The notes: a model not told the origin generated them from the sequence alone. A DNA stretch of 64,000 bases from Kitasatospora viridis (GCF_007829815.1 NZ_VIWT01000001.1:744001-808000), one strand, 5' to 3'. Shown: positions 52,036-59,704, numbered from the stretch's first letter. Translations and numbers: made by a program.

Positions 52036-52830
52036 GTGCACCGGATCGCTCTTACTGCTGCTGACGGTGTGGGTCTTGATGCGGTCTTCCACCCGGTACC
52101 GCATGGTCGGACCGTTCGGGGAGTCGTGGTTCAGGCTCACGGTATCGCCGCTGACCTGGATGAGGGTGGCATGTTCGAGCGTCTGGCCGAGTCGCTCGTG
52201 GCGGCTGGATTCACGGTGCTGAGGTTCTCCTTTCGAGGCCATGGGGAGAGTGAAGGGAGCCAGCGCGGGATCACCATCTCAGGGGAACTGCTCGACCTCC
52301 AGGCCGCACTCGATCGAGCGCAGGACGAGGAGGCCGGCGCCCCGCTCTTCGTGATCGCCGCGAGCTTCGGGGCGGTGGCCACGTGCCTCTCCCTGCGCTG
52401 GTTGTCCGGGAAGTTGGCCGGACTGGTGCTTTGGAACCCCGTGCTGGATCTGCGGCGCACCTTCCTGGAACCGGAGCTTCCGTGGGGGCTGGAGAACTTC
52501 GGACCAGAGGCACTGAAACAGCAGGAGGAATCGGGAGTGCTGCTGCTCGACGGTGAGTTCGAGCTCAGCCGAGTGCTCTTCGCAGAGATGCGCCACTGGC
52601 AGCCCGGTGAGTCTTTCGTCGCCGATGCCACTTCGGCGCTCATCGTCCATGGCGACCAGGATAGTTACGTCTCCTACGACGTGGCACGTGAGGCGGCGGC
52701 CCGGCACGGGAACTGCGACTTCCACACCGTGCGAGGGTCCGACCACGGCTTCGACTCCCGTGACCGGGAGGACGAGGCGATCGAGGTGACGGCCGACTGG
52801 CTCATTGCACGCTCCAGGAGCGGACAGTGA
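52036..52830 (+). CDS. Alpha/beta hydrolase
   Basis: 264 residues from the GTG at 52036 with AGAGAGTAAGG upstream. VVVQAHGIAADLDEGG gives the oxyanion strand, LRFSFRGHGESEG the conserved HGxS-type loop, and LFVIAASFGAVATCLSL the nucleophile elbow, in which the usual GxSxG is A-A-S-F-G-A. Asp in LIVHGDQDSYV and His in RGSDHGFDSR complete the triad. It resembles short-chain serine esterase/acyl hydrolases. Substrate unknown. Confidence 0.85.
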   Translation: MHRIALTAADGVGLDAVFHPVPHGRTVRGVVVQAHGIAADLDEGGMFERLAESLVAAGFTVLRFSFRGHGESEGSQRGITISGELLDLQAALDRAQDEEAGAPLFVIAASFGAVATCLSLRWLSGKLAGLVLWNPVLDLRRTFLEPELPWGLENFGPEALKQQEESGVLLLDGEFELSRVLFAEMRHWQPGESFVADATSALIVHGDQDSYVSYDVAREAAARHGNCDFHTVRGSDHGFDSRDREDEAIEVTADWLIARSRSGQ

Positions 52831-52896
52831 CGCGTGGCCTCTACGGGCCAGTCGTGTTGTCGGACTCCGTGCGGCTCGGAGAGTCGCGAGCGCTGT

Positions 52897-53216
52897 CTAC
52901 TCGACCGAGTCGAGCAGTAAGGCTGCCCGTTCTCGCAGCGGCGTTGCGCGGTCGAGGTGGTCCCCGCGCTCGGCGCTCTGGAGCAGCATGGTGATGACGG
53001 CCAGTTCGGAGAAGCGGCCGGCAGGGGTTTCCAGGACGTGGCCGAGGTGGTGCCTCACCTGTGCGGCGACTTCCGGGACGAGGAGTGAGTAGCTGTGCAG
53101 CATGGCAGCGTCGAAGCCGACCGGTGGCATGCCCCAGCCCTCCCAGTCGAGGAGCACCAGGCCATGGCATCGGCCGGCCGTCAATTGCTTCCGATGTACC
53201 GCAGTCGTCGGCTCAT
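52897..53216 (-). pseudogene. Phosphotransferase C-terminal fragment B, fused to another gene's start
   Basis: The readable part RKQLTAGRCHGLVLLDWEGW, PPVGFDAAMLHSYSLLVPEV and RHHLGHVLETPAGRFSELAV matches the C-terminal lobe of aminoglycoside/APH-type phosphotransferases (the DWEGWG motif corresponds to the metal-binding DxE loop). Its N-terminal ATP-binding lobe is missing. At 53181-53216, in another frame, an ATG with GAGAGGAG reads MSRRLRYIGSN before stopping, which looks like the N-terminus of a small conserved streptomycete protein. Two unrelated gene ends have been joined. Confidence 0.6.
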
Positions 53217-53457
53217 GGCCACTCCTCTCACCGTCGGACGGGCTGAACCAGCGTGCCGTGAAGCCGCCCGTTGAGAAGCCCCGATTCTCGAATATTCCCC
53301 CACGACGCACCGCACTTCGTTCACCCGGCCGACTTCCCGGGCGACAGCCCGAACTGGACGAGAGCTGCTCGCCGCTCGGACGGCGACCGCGACCCGAGCG
53401 GACTGGGCGCTGGGTGACGGGGAGGACATGAGGGTTGGCGGTCCAGTGCTCGCGGGG

Positions 53458-53982
53458 TCAGACGGTGTACCGGTCGTGCGGGGTGGCTCGCTCCCACACC
53501 GTTTCGAAGGCACTGGCGCACAGCTTCACGACGGCGGGTTCGGTGTCGAAGGTGTCGGCGGTCCAAGCGCCGTCGCCGGTGAAGTGGTGGAAGCGGACCA
53601 ACCGGCCGTCGAACAGCCAGAAGTCGTTGCCGGGCAGTGCGATGTCAGAAGCGAGTCGGCGGGGCAGCCAGCGGACCTGTTCGCCTGCAGCGACGTTGGT
53701 GAAGGTGCCGGAGTGCTCGTACCTGATGTACTCGGTGACCGGCTCGGAGACGATCCGGGCCCGGCGCACGACGACGCCACGGTTCACAGTCTCGCTGATC
53801 AGGTCCAGGAAGGGGCGCCACCAGGACGCCCGGTCGACGGGGTCGTACCTGAATCCGTCGCGCCACGCGGCGAAGGCTTCTGTCTCCTGGGTGACGGCGT
53901 AGGTGTCGCGCATCTCCAGGTGTACGGCGGAGTGCTCGGTGGCGCTGAGGAGTTCAGCGAAGGTCGGTTCGTTCTGCGGCAT
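53458..53982 (-). CDS. DUF6879-family protein (copy 1)
   Basis: 174 residues. Conserved family stretches: EMRDTYAVTQETEAFAAWRD, ARIVSEPVTEYIRYEHSG, VRWLPRRLASDIALPGNDFW and FDTEPAVVKLCASAFETVW. Proteins of this family regularly sit beside XRE-DUF5753 regulators and DUF397 proteins in streptomycetes; function unknown. The start overlaps the small DUF397-like gene by 29 bp. A second copy lies at 54962. Confidence 0.8.
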   Translation of the reverse strand: MPQNEPTFAELLSATEHSAVHLEMRDTYAVTQETEAFAAWRDGFRYDPVDRASWWRPFLDLISETVNRGVVVRRARIVSEPVTEYIRYEHSGTFTNVAAGEQVRWLPRRLASDIALPGNDFWLFDGRLVRFHHFTGDGAWTADTFDTEPAVVKLCASAFETVWERATPHDRYTV

Positions 53983-54109
53983 CGCACGCCTTTCGGAGGA
54001 TCGGCACCATGCGGGCCGGGATGCGGATCAGACCGTCGACCGCACGGGCCTCGACGCACTCGTTCGACGCGCCGCTGTAGCTGGATTTCTGCCAGCCGAC
54101 GCTTCTCAG
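53954..54109 (-). CDS. DUF397-like small protein with a CTG start
   Basis: 51 residues: SVGWQKSSYSGASNECVEAR and AVDGLIRIPARMVPILRKA. The N-terminal half is a standard DUF397 (BldB-family) signature, but the RDSK-type second half is missing. The start is CTG at 54109, overlapping the XRE stop (CTGA) where an ATG would be expected. It overlaps the DUF6879 start by 29 bp. It may be a degraded copy or a genuine short form. Confidence 0.55.
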   Translation of the reverse strand: MRSVGWQKSSYSGASNECVEARAVDGLIRIPARMVPILRKACDAAERTDLR

Positions 54110-54957
54110 GGCCCTGGAAGGCGGCTTCGAGCCGCCTCGATCTCGGATCGGGCGGCGGCGCCGAATACGGCTTGGTTCCGCAGGGCGGCGAACACCCGGA
54201 CGAAGTACGTGATGTTCTCGGGTCTCGACGTCTGGAACGCCCCCGACCAGAACTCCTGCTTGAGCAGGCTCTCGTCGAACAGGTAGAAGCCCTCGCCCGG
54301 GTAGAGCGACCGCTCCCGGCCTTGGGGGATGATCCCGATGGACACGTACTGGAGCTTCATCACCTCCAGCAGATGATCGAGTTGGCCGTTCATCACCGCT
54401 GCGCCTCCCGTGTTGTTGGTCAGCGCGGACGCTTCCAGGAGGAACGAGAAGATCGGCGCTCCGGTACCGAGGAAGCGCTTACGGGCCATCCGGTTCTGTG
54501 CGGCCTCCTCGACGTCGTCCAGCGGTAGACCGTGCAGCCTGGCGTGGATGGCGAACTGCGCCTTGGCGTACTCGACGGTCTGTAGGAATCCGGGGATGAA
54601 CAGCGACTCGTACACGCGCAGGAGCCTTGTCTTCGCGTACAAGTCCATGGCTTGGAACTGGAGACGCTTCATCCCCGGCCGGTGCCAGCGCTTGTAGTCG
54701 GTCCACATCTGCTCGATCTCACGGCTCACCGCGATGAGTTCGGGGATCTGCCCTTCGATGCCGCAGGCCGTCGCCCACTTCTGGATGTCGTCCTCGGTCG
54801 GGATCTGTGTCCCGTGCTCGATCTTGGACACCTTGGTCTTGTGCCAACCGCAGCGCCGCGCGAGTTCGACGCCCGACAGCTTGGTGTCCCGACGCAGTTC
54901 CTTGAGCTGAGTTCCGAATGCGCGCTTCGCGGACTCGGATGGTTCTTGGTCTGACAT
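54106..54957 (-). CDS. WhiJ-like XRE regulator with DUF5753 domain (copy 1)
   Basis: 283 residues from the ATG at 54957. N-terminal helix-turn-helix at about 12-70 (RAFGTQLKELRRDTKLSGVE and CGWHKTKVSKIEHGTQIPTE). DUF5753 sensor domain follows: RWHRPGMKRLQFQAMDLYAK, FIPGFLQTVEYAKAQFAIH and PGEGFYLFDESLLKQEFWSG. This is the WhiJ/AbaA-cluster type found in sporulating actinomycetes, usually paired with a DUF397 protein. Here the DUF397 partner is short. Confidence 0.85.
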   Translation of the reverse strand: MSDQEPSESAKRAFGTQLKELRRDTKLSGVELARRCGWHKTKVSKIEHGTQIPTEDDIQKWATACGIEGQIPELIAVSREIEQMWTDYKRWHRPGMKRLQFQAMDLYAKTRLLRVYESLFIPGFLQTVEYAKAQFAIHARLHGLPLDDVEEAAQNRMARKRFLGTGAPIFSFLLEASALTNNTGGAAVMNGQLDHLLEVMKLQYVSIGIIPQGRERSLYPGEGFYLFDESLLKQEFWSGAFQTSRPENITYFVRVFAALRNQAVFGAAARSEIEAARSRLPGP

Positions 54958-54961
54958 GCCG

Positions 54962-55462
54962 TCAGGACTTGTACTTACCGTTGGGGACGCCGAGCGACCA
55001 TGCCCGATCGAACGCCTCATTGCAGAACCCGACCACGTCCGGGTCGGTCGAGAGCTGGATCTCGGCCTGCTGGTTGTCTCCCCCCATGAGGTTGAAGATC
55101 ACCAGGTCATCACGGATCAGACAGTCGTTCCCGGGCAGGGGCACCGACGACACTAGAGCACGGGGGAGCCACCGAAGACGCTCCTCGGGGTCGGCCAACT
55201 CGACCGCCATCCGCTGGTACTCCGAGAGCGGCTCTGAGACGACCCGCACACGCCGGTAGGGGAAGCCGAGAGCGGCCTTCCCGGTCAGAAACGCACGATG
55301 CCCACGCATCGTCTCGTCGACCGTCGCACGGTCGCCCGAGCGCCACGCCTCGAACAGCGGGCGGTCCACCTCGTAGAAGTCCCGGAGCTCCAGCTTCCGG
55401 ACCTCTTGGGCGGGCTGACCGAACAGCAGCTCAAGTCGGCGTGATGCCGAGATCAATTCCAT
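54962..55462 (-). CDS. DUF6879-family protein (copy 2)
   Basis: 166 residues from the ATG at 55462; a longer frame extends upstream but overlaps the preceding gene by a larger amount. EVRKLELRDFYEVDRPLFEA, VRVVSEPLSEYQRMAVELAD, LRWLPRALVSSVPLPGNDCL and DPDVVGFCNEAFDRAWSLG align well with copy 1. It lies 4 bp before the XRE gene and overlaps the hypothetical gene at 55431 by 32 bp. The family's role is unknown. Confidence 0.8.
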   Translation of the reverse strand: MELISASRRLELLFGQPAQEVRKLELRDFYEVDRPLFEAWRSGDRATVDETMRGHRAFLTGKAALGFPYRRVRVVSEPLSEYQRMAVELADPEERLRWLPRALVSSVPLPGNDCLIRDDLVIFNLMGGDNQQAEIQLSTDPDVVGFCNEAFDRAWSLGVPNGKYKS

Positions 55463-55709
55463 AGCGCTCCCTGACGTACTTCCGCACGAACACATCCATG
55501 GTCCGCCCGGACATCTCCCCGAACGTCTCGTCATCGGCCAATCCGACGAGCTGATCCCGGACCTTCGGTCCGCGCTTCTTCAGCTGCACGATCCAAGACT
55601 CACGGTCGGTCTCGTAGAAGGTCTCGCACTCGACGCCCCCCTGGGACTCGGGGTCCGTGCAGAAGAACGTAGCGGTCAAGTCGTCGCCGTCGCTGCGTTG
55701 TTGCCGCAT
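55431..55709 (-). CDS. Small hypothetical protein, first gene of the XRE operon
   Basis: 92 residues. Charged, soluble sequence: TATFFCTDPESQGGVECETF, YETDRESWIVQLKKRGPKVR and FVRKYVRERYGIDLGI. No signal peptide or recognised domain. It is the first gene of the leftward operon (small protein, DUF6879, XRE, DUF397-like, DUF6879) and overlaps the next gene. GGAGGAGCA lies 8 bp upstream of the ATG. Confidence 0.6.
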   Translation of the reverse strand: MRQQRSDGDDLTATFFCTDPESQGGVECETFYETDRESWIVQLKKRGPKVRDQLVGLADDETFGEMSGRTMDVFVRKYVRERYGIDLGITPT

Positions 55710-55907
55710 GTTGCTCCTCCCTGATCCGGCCGCGTGTCACATCCGACCTTCGCCCCGCGACTACCCCGAGGTCAAGCGGACGGCAGCGCCGCACCCTCTT
55801 TCAGGAGACTTCCAGCAACTTCGAGCAACTTCGTTGAATGCCGCCGGCCGACGCTCCTACGGTCTTGTCCAGTGCCCCACCGCGTTGGTGAAGGAGAGGG
55901 ACTGAGG
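55710..55907. promoter_or_regulatory. Divergent promoter region with 10-bp tandem repeat
   Basis: AGCAACTTCG occurs back to back at 55814-55823 and 55824-55833, preceded by ACTTCC and followed by TTGAA. Such AACTTC-type repeats upstream of XRE/DUF397 operons suggest a regulator site. The gap lies between the leftward operon (start 55709) and short rightward frames starting at 55908. Confidence 0.4.
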
Positions 55908-56042
55908 ATGAGTGCTGCCCTCGGACGCGACCATGCCCCCAAAGGGGACGGTGCGTGCCGCGTTCGCCGTCCCGGCGCCCGAGTGGAAAGCCTTGGACGG
56001 ATCAGGCGCCGCCACGTGGTGAACGCCCGCAGACGTGGCTGA
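55908..56042 (+). CDS. Possible 44-residue Arg-rich peptide
   Basis: The ATG has GGAGAGG upstream, so initiation is plausible. The product is Arg/Gly-rich with no domain. It overlaps the next frame by 8 bp. The +1 frame of the same stretch (55933-56022) also reads a 29-residue peptide ending in ATWW. Coding is uncertain. Confidence 0.25.
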   Translation: MSAALGRDHAPKGDGACRVRRPGARVESLGRIRRRHVVNARRRG

Positions 56043-56211
56043 CGCTCCTGACCTGATCCAAGGCGAACTCGACGGGTCCGGCGAAACCGGGCCATCCACC
56101 GGACCCGACGCGCTGGAGCCGGCGGAGTCCGACACCATGGTCCGCCTCCGGGCCGCCGTCCAGCAGCTGAACAACGACCGCCTGCTGATTCGGCCGCCCA
56201 AGAACCCATGA
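56035..56211 (+). CDS. Possible 58-residue acidic peptide
   Basis: GTG start at 56035 without a strong ribosome site. The sequence is acidic in the first half (PDLIQGELDGSGETGPS) and helical in the second (TMVRLRAAVQQLNNDRLLIR). No family recognised. It is the longest of four short frames in this otherwise gene-free ~980 bp. Confidence 0.3.
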   Translation: MADAPDLIQGELDGSGETGPSTGPDALEPAESDTMVRLRAAVQQLNNDRLLIRPPKNP

Positions 56212-56367
56212 ACTCCCGTGCCGGACCGTGGTTGGACTTCCGGCGCGGGCGGCTCACCCCGGCCAGCTGCTGGCAGGCCGTCAGGCCGAGGTGAGCTCTG
56301 CTCCACCACACGGCCCGGCCGCCATCAGGCGAGCCAGGACGGTTCCTCGGTAAGGAGTGAAGCCAGT

Positions 56368-56448
56368 ATGACGACCCCCAGGCCGGCTGACAGGCCCCCC
56401 GGTCCGATGCCGCCCGACAGCGACACCACCGCCCCCACCAACGAGTAG
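56368..56448 (+). CDS. 26-residue Pro-rich peptide
   Basis: ATG at 56368 with AAGGAG 8 bp upstream. The peptide (RPADRPPGPMPPDSDTT inside it) is Pro/Asp-rich and has no Cys. It is followed after 11 bp by another ribosome site and a similar short gene, so the two look like a small operon. Confidence 0.45.
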   Translation: MTTPRPADRPPGPMPPDSDTTAPTNE

Positions 56449-56459
56449 GAGGAACGGCC

Positions 56460-56561
56460 ATGACCAGCGCGAGGATGAAGCACAAGGGAGAGCCGAAGGA
56501 CCCGCCGAAGCACCGGGGCAACCCGGCGCCGGAGCCGCAGCCCACCCCGCAGCCGAAGTAG
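56460..56561 (+). CDS. 33-residue Lys/Pro-rich peptide
   Basis: ATG at 56460 preceded by GGAGGAAC, an excellent ribosome site, which makes translation likely. The product is basic and Pro-rich: MKHKGEPKDPPKHRGNPAPE then repeated PQP. No signal peptide. It directly follows the 26-residue gene. Function unknown. Confidence 0.5.
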   Translation: MTSARMKHKGEPKDPPKHRGNPAPEPQPTPQPK

Positions 56562-56689
56562 CCGTGCCGATCCATCCGGGCAAACCCGGGCTCGGGCAGC
56601 TGACACCCCCGCCGTCGAAGAGCTGACACACTGGACGGCCTCCGCGCGCACGCGGCGTGGGGGCCGCCCCGTCGCAAGGGAGAGCACAA

Positions 56690-57265
56690 ATGACCGATCA
56701 GGACAGGTTCCTGATTGCCTATGCCTCACGCCACTACGCGGACGCGGACTGGACCACGAAGGCCGACCGCTGGACCGCGTCGTTCTACACCGAGGCCGAC
56801 ACCACGGTCTTCGGCACGGCCGAGATCACCCGTGTCGCCCTCGGCGCCGTCCCGAACCCCCGTCAGACACTGGACGCGGATCCCGGGGTGCTGGACCGAA
56901 TCCCCCGCGTCGTCTTCACCGAGGACGGCCGACTCGTTCCGCTGGTGGCCGAGCTCAACCCTTCACTCCTCCTACTGCTTGAGTCGGTGGAAGTCACCGA
57001 GGAATGGCGGGGCAAAGGCGTAGGGATGAGCCTGGCCGTCACCGCGCTGCGCCGACTGGCCATCCCCGGAACCGTGGCCATCTGCTACCCCGCGCCGATC
57101 CACCCGCAGCACGGTCCGGGCGAGGTGTGCAGCTACGAGTCCGATGATCCGGAGGTACGGAGGGCGGACGAGGAGGCGGTGGTGAAGCTTCGTCGGGCAT
57201 GGGAGCGGCACGGGTTCGAGTTGATCGCGGACGGTGTGTACGGCTTGCGGGTGGGGCCCGCGTAG
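56690..57265 (+). CDS. GNAT-like hypothetical protein
   Basis: 191 residues; ATG with GGGAGAGC upstream. The central part LLLLESVEVTEEWRGKGVGM followed by SLAVTALRRL matches the acetyl-CoA loop of GNAT acetyltransferases (R/Q-x-x-G-x-G/A as RGKGVG). The rest does not follow a named subfamily. It could be an N-acetyltransferase. It stands alone between a peptide cluster and a terminator. Confidence 0.65.
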   Translation: MTDQDRFLIAYASRHYADADWTTKADRWTASFYTEADTTVFGTAEITRVALGAVPNPRQTLDADPGVLDRIPRVVFTEDGRLVPLVAELNPSLLLLLESVEVTEEWRGKGVGMSLAVTALRRLAIPGTVAICYPAPIHPQHGPGEVCSYESDDPEVRRADEEAVVKLRRAWERHGFELIADGVYGLRVGPA

Positions 57266-57284
57266 TCCTCCGCGCCGAACGGCG

Positions 57285-57321
57285 CGGCCCCTCGCTCGGG
57301 GGGAGGGGGAGCGAGGGGCCG
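57285..57321. terminator. Hairpin between convergent GNAT-like and DUF397 genes
   Basis: Perfect 13-bp stem: CGGCCCCTCGCTC (57285-57297) with 57309-57321, 11-nt G-rich loop. Placed between two convergent stops (57265 and 57339). Confidence 0.75.
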
Positions 57322-57338
57322 TCGGGGGTGGGGCGGGG

Positions 57339-57542
57339 CTAGGCGGTGAAGTCGGCGTGGTGGTCGAACTCGCCGGCCTTGATGCCCTGGAGGAACTTGG
57401 CGAACTTGAGGGGGGTGGTGCGGGCGATGACGTCGCCGTCGTCGGACTCGCGGAGTTCGACCAGGCCGTCGACTGTCCGGACCTCAACGCAGTTGTTGCT
57501 GTTGGCGGTGTAACTGGACCGCTGCCAACCGACGTCACTCAT
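57339..57542 (-). CDS. DUF397 (BldB-family) protein
   Basis: 67 residues, complete family pattern: VGWQRSSYTANSNNCVEVRT and GLVELRESDDGDVIARTTP ending with LKFAKFLQGIKAGEF. BldB-type proteins are needed for development in streptomycetes and are usually encoded beside a WhiJ-like regulator. Its start overlaps the XRE gene's end by 8 bp, so they are coupled. Confidence 0.88.
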   Translation of the reverse strand: MSDVGWQRSSYTANSNNCVEVRTVDGLVELRESDDGDVIARTTPLKFAKFLQGIKAGEFDHHADFTA

Positions 57543-58398
57543 GCTTGACCTTCGCCTCTTTCATGATGGAGCGGATGAAGTCCCGCGACTGATACTCCGA
57601 CAGAGCGACGGACTCGATCCGCGCCAGGATCTCCCGGTAGCTTGCCAGGTGGGCGGGCGAGTCGAAGAGGTGGGAGCTGAGTGACGAGTCGGCCTGAACG
57701 GTATCCAGCTCGGGTACTGGCCCTTCCGCGTAGAACAGGTTCTCGCTGGGGCCGGGAAAGTCCTCGGTGTCGAAGGGCACGATCCTGATCGAGAATCCAG
57801 GGAGTTCGGAGTCCTCCAGGAGGCCACCCAGCTGCTCGTGGAGCACTCCGTACTGACCGTACTGGATTCGCAGAGCAGCCTCGTGGATGAACGCCACAAA
57901 CGGGGTCCCGCCAGAGCGGATCAACTGCTGCCTACGAAGCCGGAACGTGGTTCGCTGGTCGACATCCTGCTGCGGAAGTGGCGGAAAGCCCTTCGTGAAC
58001 ACGGATGCCGTGTAGGAACTCGTCTGTAGCAGTCCCGGGATGAAGGTCATGTTGAAGACGGTGATTCCCGTCGCGTGGCCCTCGATCTCCGCCACGTCGA
58101 GGAAGTCGGCCGGGAGAACGCCCCGGTACTCCTCCCACCAGCCCTTCTCTCGCTCGGTGGCCATCACGGCGAGCGCGTCGATGAGCGGCTCGTTGGCACA
58201 CTTGCAGGCCGTAGCAACGGTACGCAGGCGCTCGGCGCTGACGCCGATCTTGCCCGCCTCCATCTGAGTCACCTGAGTGGGGTTCAGGCCGAGCGTACGA
58301 GCGAGCTGGCTGCCACCCATTCCGGCCTGCTCTCTCATCCGCCGCAGCTCAGCGCCCAGGCGGCGTTGACGCAGGGTCGGGTCGCGGCGAAGTGGCAT
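57535..58398 (-). CDS. WhiJ-like XRE regulator with DUF5753 domain (copy 2)
   Basis: 287 residues. Helix-turn-helix at about 12-70 (LGAELRRMREQAGMGGSQLA and NPTQVTQMEAGKIGVSAERL). DUF5753 domain: GWWEEYRGVLPADFLDVAEI, MTFIPGLLQTSSYTASVF and IHEAALRIQYGQYGVLHEQL. It pairs with the DUF397 protein at 57339 and is divergent from the RsbW-like ATPase operon across a 304-bp gap with two palindromes. Confidence 0.9.
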   Translation of the reverse strand: MPLRRDPTLRQRRLGAELRRMREQAGMGGSQLARTLGLNPTQVTQMEAGKIGVSAERLRTVATACKCANEPLIDALAVMATEREKGWWEEYRGVLPADFLDVAEIEGHATGITVFNMTFIPGLLQTSSYTASVFTKGFPPLPQQDVDQRTTFRLRRQQLIRSGGTPFVAFIHEAALRIQYGQYGVLHEQLGGLLEDSELPGFSIRIVPFDTEDFPGPSENLFYAEGPVPELDTVQADSSLSSHLFDSPAHLASYREILARIESVALSEYQSRDFIRSIMKEAKVKHE

Positions 58399-58498
58399 GG
58401 CGTCCTCTCGATCAGTGTGGGATCAGTCTGCCGCCAGCGCCGAGAGCAGGTCCACCGAGCTCGGGATCCCACGGGAGAGGGAACTTTACGGCACGTGC

Positions 58499-58553
58499 CT
58501 TCAATTGAAGTCAGGCTGCGCTATCGTCGTTCTCAGGTCGATCCGACGGATCG
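58499..58553. promoter_or_regulatory. Two perfect palindromes in the XRE/ATPase divergent gap
   Basis: CTTCAATTGAAG (58499-58510) and CGATCCG-A-CGGATCG (58539-58553) are both perfect. They lie in the 304-bp gap 58399-58702 between the WhiJ-like regulator and the ATPase gene. Each could bind a dimeric helix-turn-helix protein, most simply the adjacent XRE protein. I see no gene in the gap. Confidence 0.5.
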
Positions 58554-58702
58554 TCAGTAACGCCTGTCACCAGGGCAGTAGGCGCCTGCTGCCCTCATGC
58601 CTCGTGCTCCGCAGAGCAGCCGCACGCGCCCGGCCTGGCTCACGGCGACGCATCCGCCGATCACCTCACCACCTCACTGAACCCAGCACATGGAGTTCCG
58701 CC

Positions 58703-59089
58703 ATGCGTACCTTCAGCCTGCCCGAACCCCCGCCCGACTGGTCCACCGCCCGCGAGGAGCTGCGCGAGGCCCTCACCTGCGTCGGGTGGCCCGCCGACCT
58801 CATCTGCGACGCCGAACTCGCCCTCCACGAGCTCTTCGTCAACGCCTGGAAGCACGGCGGCAGCCCCGCGCCCACCGTCGTCGTCGTGCTCCTCGACCGC
58901 ACGCTCCGGGTCTCCGTCGCCGACGACAGCCCCCACCTGCCCGACCAGCGCACCGCGTGCTCCGCCGACCCCTACGAGCTCTCCGGACGCGGACTCCACC
59001 TCGTCCGCTCCCTCACCCACCGCTTCGGCACCGCCCCGCGCAAGCACGGGGGCAAGGCCGTCTGGTTCGAACAGGACTTCGCCGCATGA
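58703..59089 (+). CDS. RsbW-like ATP-binding (anti-sigma-type) protein
   Basis: 128 residues from the ATG at 58703, with GGAG upstream. HATPase fold: N box in ELALHELFVNAWKHGG, G1 box VSVADDSPHLP, and G2 region LSGRGLHLVRSL. This is the single-domain histidine-kinase-like ATPase used as anti-sigma or anti-anti-sigma kinase, and also found in AbaA-type clusters next to WhiJ/DUF397 genes. It is coupled (ATGA) to the next gene. No sigma factor is adjacent. Confidence 0.88.
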   Translation: MRTFSLPEPPPDWSTAREELREALTCVGWPADLICDAELALHELFVNAWKHGGSPAPTVVVVLLDRTLRVSVADDSPHLPDQRTACSADPYELSGRGLHLVRSLTHRFGTAPRKHGGKAVWFEQDFAA

Positions 59090-59319
59090 GCCCCATCGCG
59101 CCCGACGACCCCGCCACCCGCGACTACACCGACGCCCAAGTCACCGACCTGATCCGCGAACTCCAGGACAAGGGAACCAAGTTCGGCCTGCTCTGGGGAT
59201 CCGCCCGCACCAACGGCACCGTCAACGGCCACACCCTCGTCAACTTCGGCAACGCGCCGGTAAGCACTGTGCTGAACCTCCTCGCCCTCATCGAGGAGGC
59301 CCGACCGTGGGAGTCGTGA
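59086..59319 (+). CDS. Small hypothetical protein in the ATPase operon
   Basis: 77 residues; start overlaps the ATPase stop (ATGA). Sequence: TRDYTDAQVTDLIRELQDKG, TKFGLLWGSARTNGTVNG and VSTVLNLLALIEEARPWES. Soluble, no family recognised. It overlaps the next gene by 13 bp. Confidence 0.6.
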   Translation: MSPIAPDDPATRDYTDAQVTDLIRELQDKGTKFGLLWGSARTNGTVNGHTLVNFGNAPVSTVLNLLALIEEARPWES

Positions 59320-59546
59320 TCCCCATGCTCGTCCAGCAGGTGCGCACCGAACGCACCACCGTCGCCCACCTCGATGTCGAGACCGTCCCCGACGCGGCCC
59401 TCCAACTCCGCGCCGCCATCGACCTCGACATCAACGCCGCCCCCGGCGACCACCTCGCCCTCGCCCTCACCCGCCGCCAGGCCGAGGACCTGCTCCACGA
59501 CCTCGCCGACCACCTCGGCCACCGCCTGCTCGGAGTCCGCCGATGA
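59307..59546 (+). CDS. Small hypothetical protein in the ATPase operon
   Basis: 79 residues from the GTG at 59307, with GAGGAGG 7 bp upstream. VETVPDAALQLRAAIDLDIN and RRQAEDLLHDLADHLGHRLL suggest an alpha/beta fold without enzymatic signature. No family recognised. It overlaps the next start by 4 bp (ATGA). Confidence 0.55.
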   Translation: MGVVIPMLVQQVRTERTTVAHLDVETVPDAALQLRAAIDLDINAAPGDHLALALTRRQAEDLLHDLADHLGHRLLGVRR

Positions 59547-59704
59547 TCGCCCTCGCCGCCGTCTACACCCTCGCGCTCCTCCTCGCCGGCGCCCTCCTCG
59601 GCGTCGTCACCACCCTGCGCCTGACCTGGCCCGACGTCAGGCATCCCCCGGCAGCAAGTGCTGGTTCACCTGCTGGAAGGACCAGACACCGGCAGTGCGC
59701 GTGA
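59543..59704 (+). CDS. Small single-span membrane peptide
   Basis: 53 residues. ALAAVYTLALLLAGALLGVV is a clear membrane helix (about 3-23), followed by TTLRLTWPD. The last ~20 residues are read from DNA that lies antisense to the phosphatase gene's end (68-bp overlap), so the natural C-terminus may have been altered. It closes the ATPase operon. Confidence 0.45.
   Translation: MIALAAVYTLALLLAGALLGVVTTLRLTWPDVRHPPAASAGSPAGRTRHRQCA

Noticed and set aside
52010..52038. TTGACA at 52010-52015 as a promoter of the alpha/beta hydrolase
   Set aside because: A -10 at the normal distance would fall on the start codon and no match is seen there.
55772..56689. 305-residue minus-strand open frame
   Set aside because: Arg/Gly/Ser-rich with no motif, and it covers the AGCAACTTCG repeat and the well-initiated short plus-strand genes.
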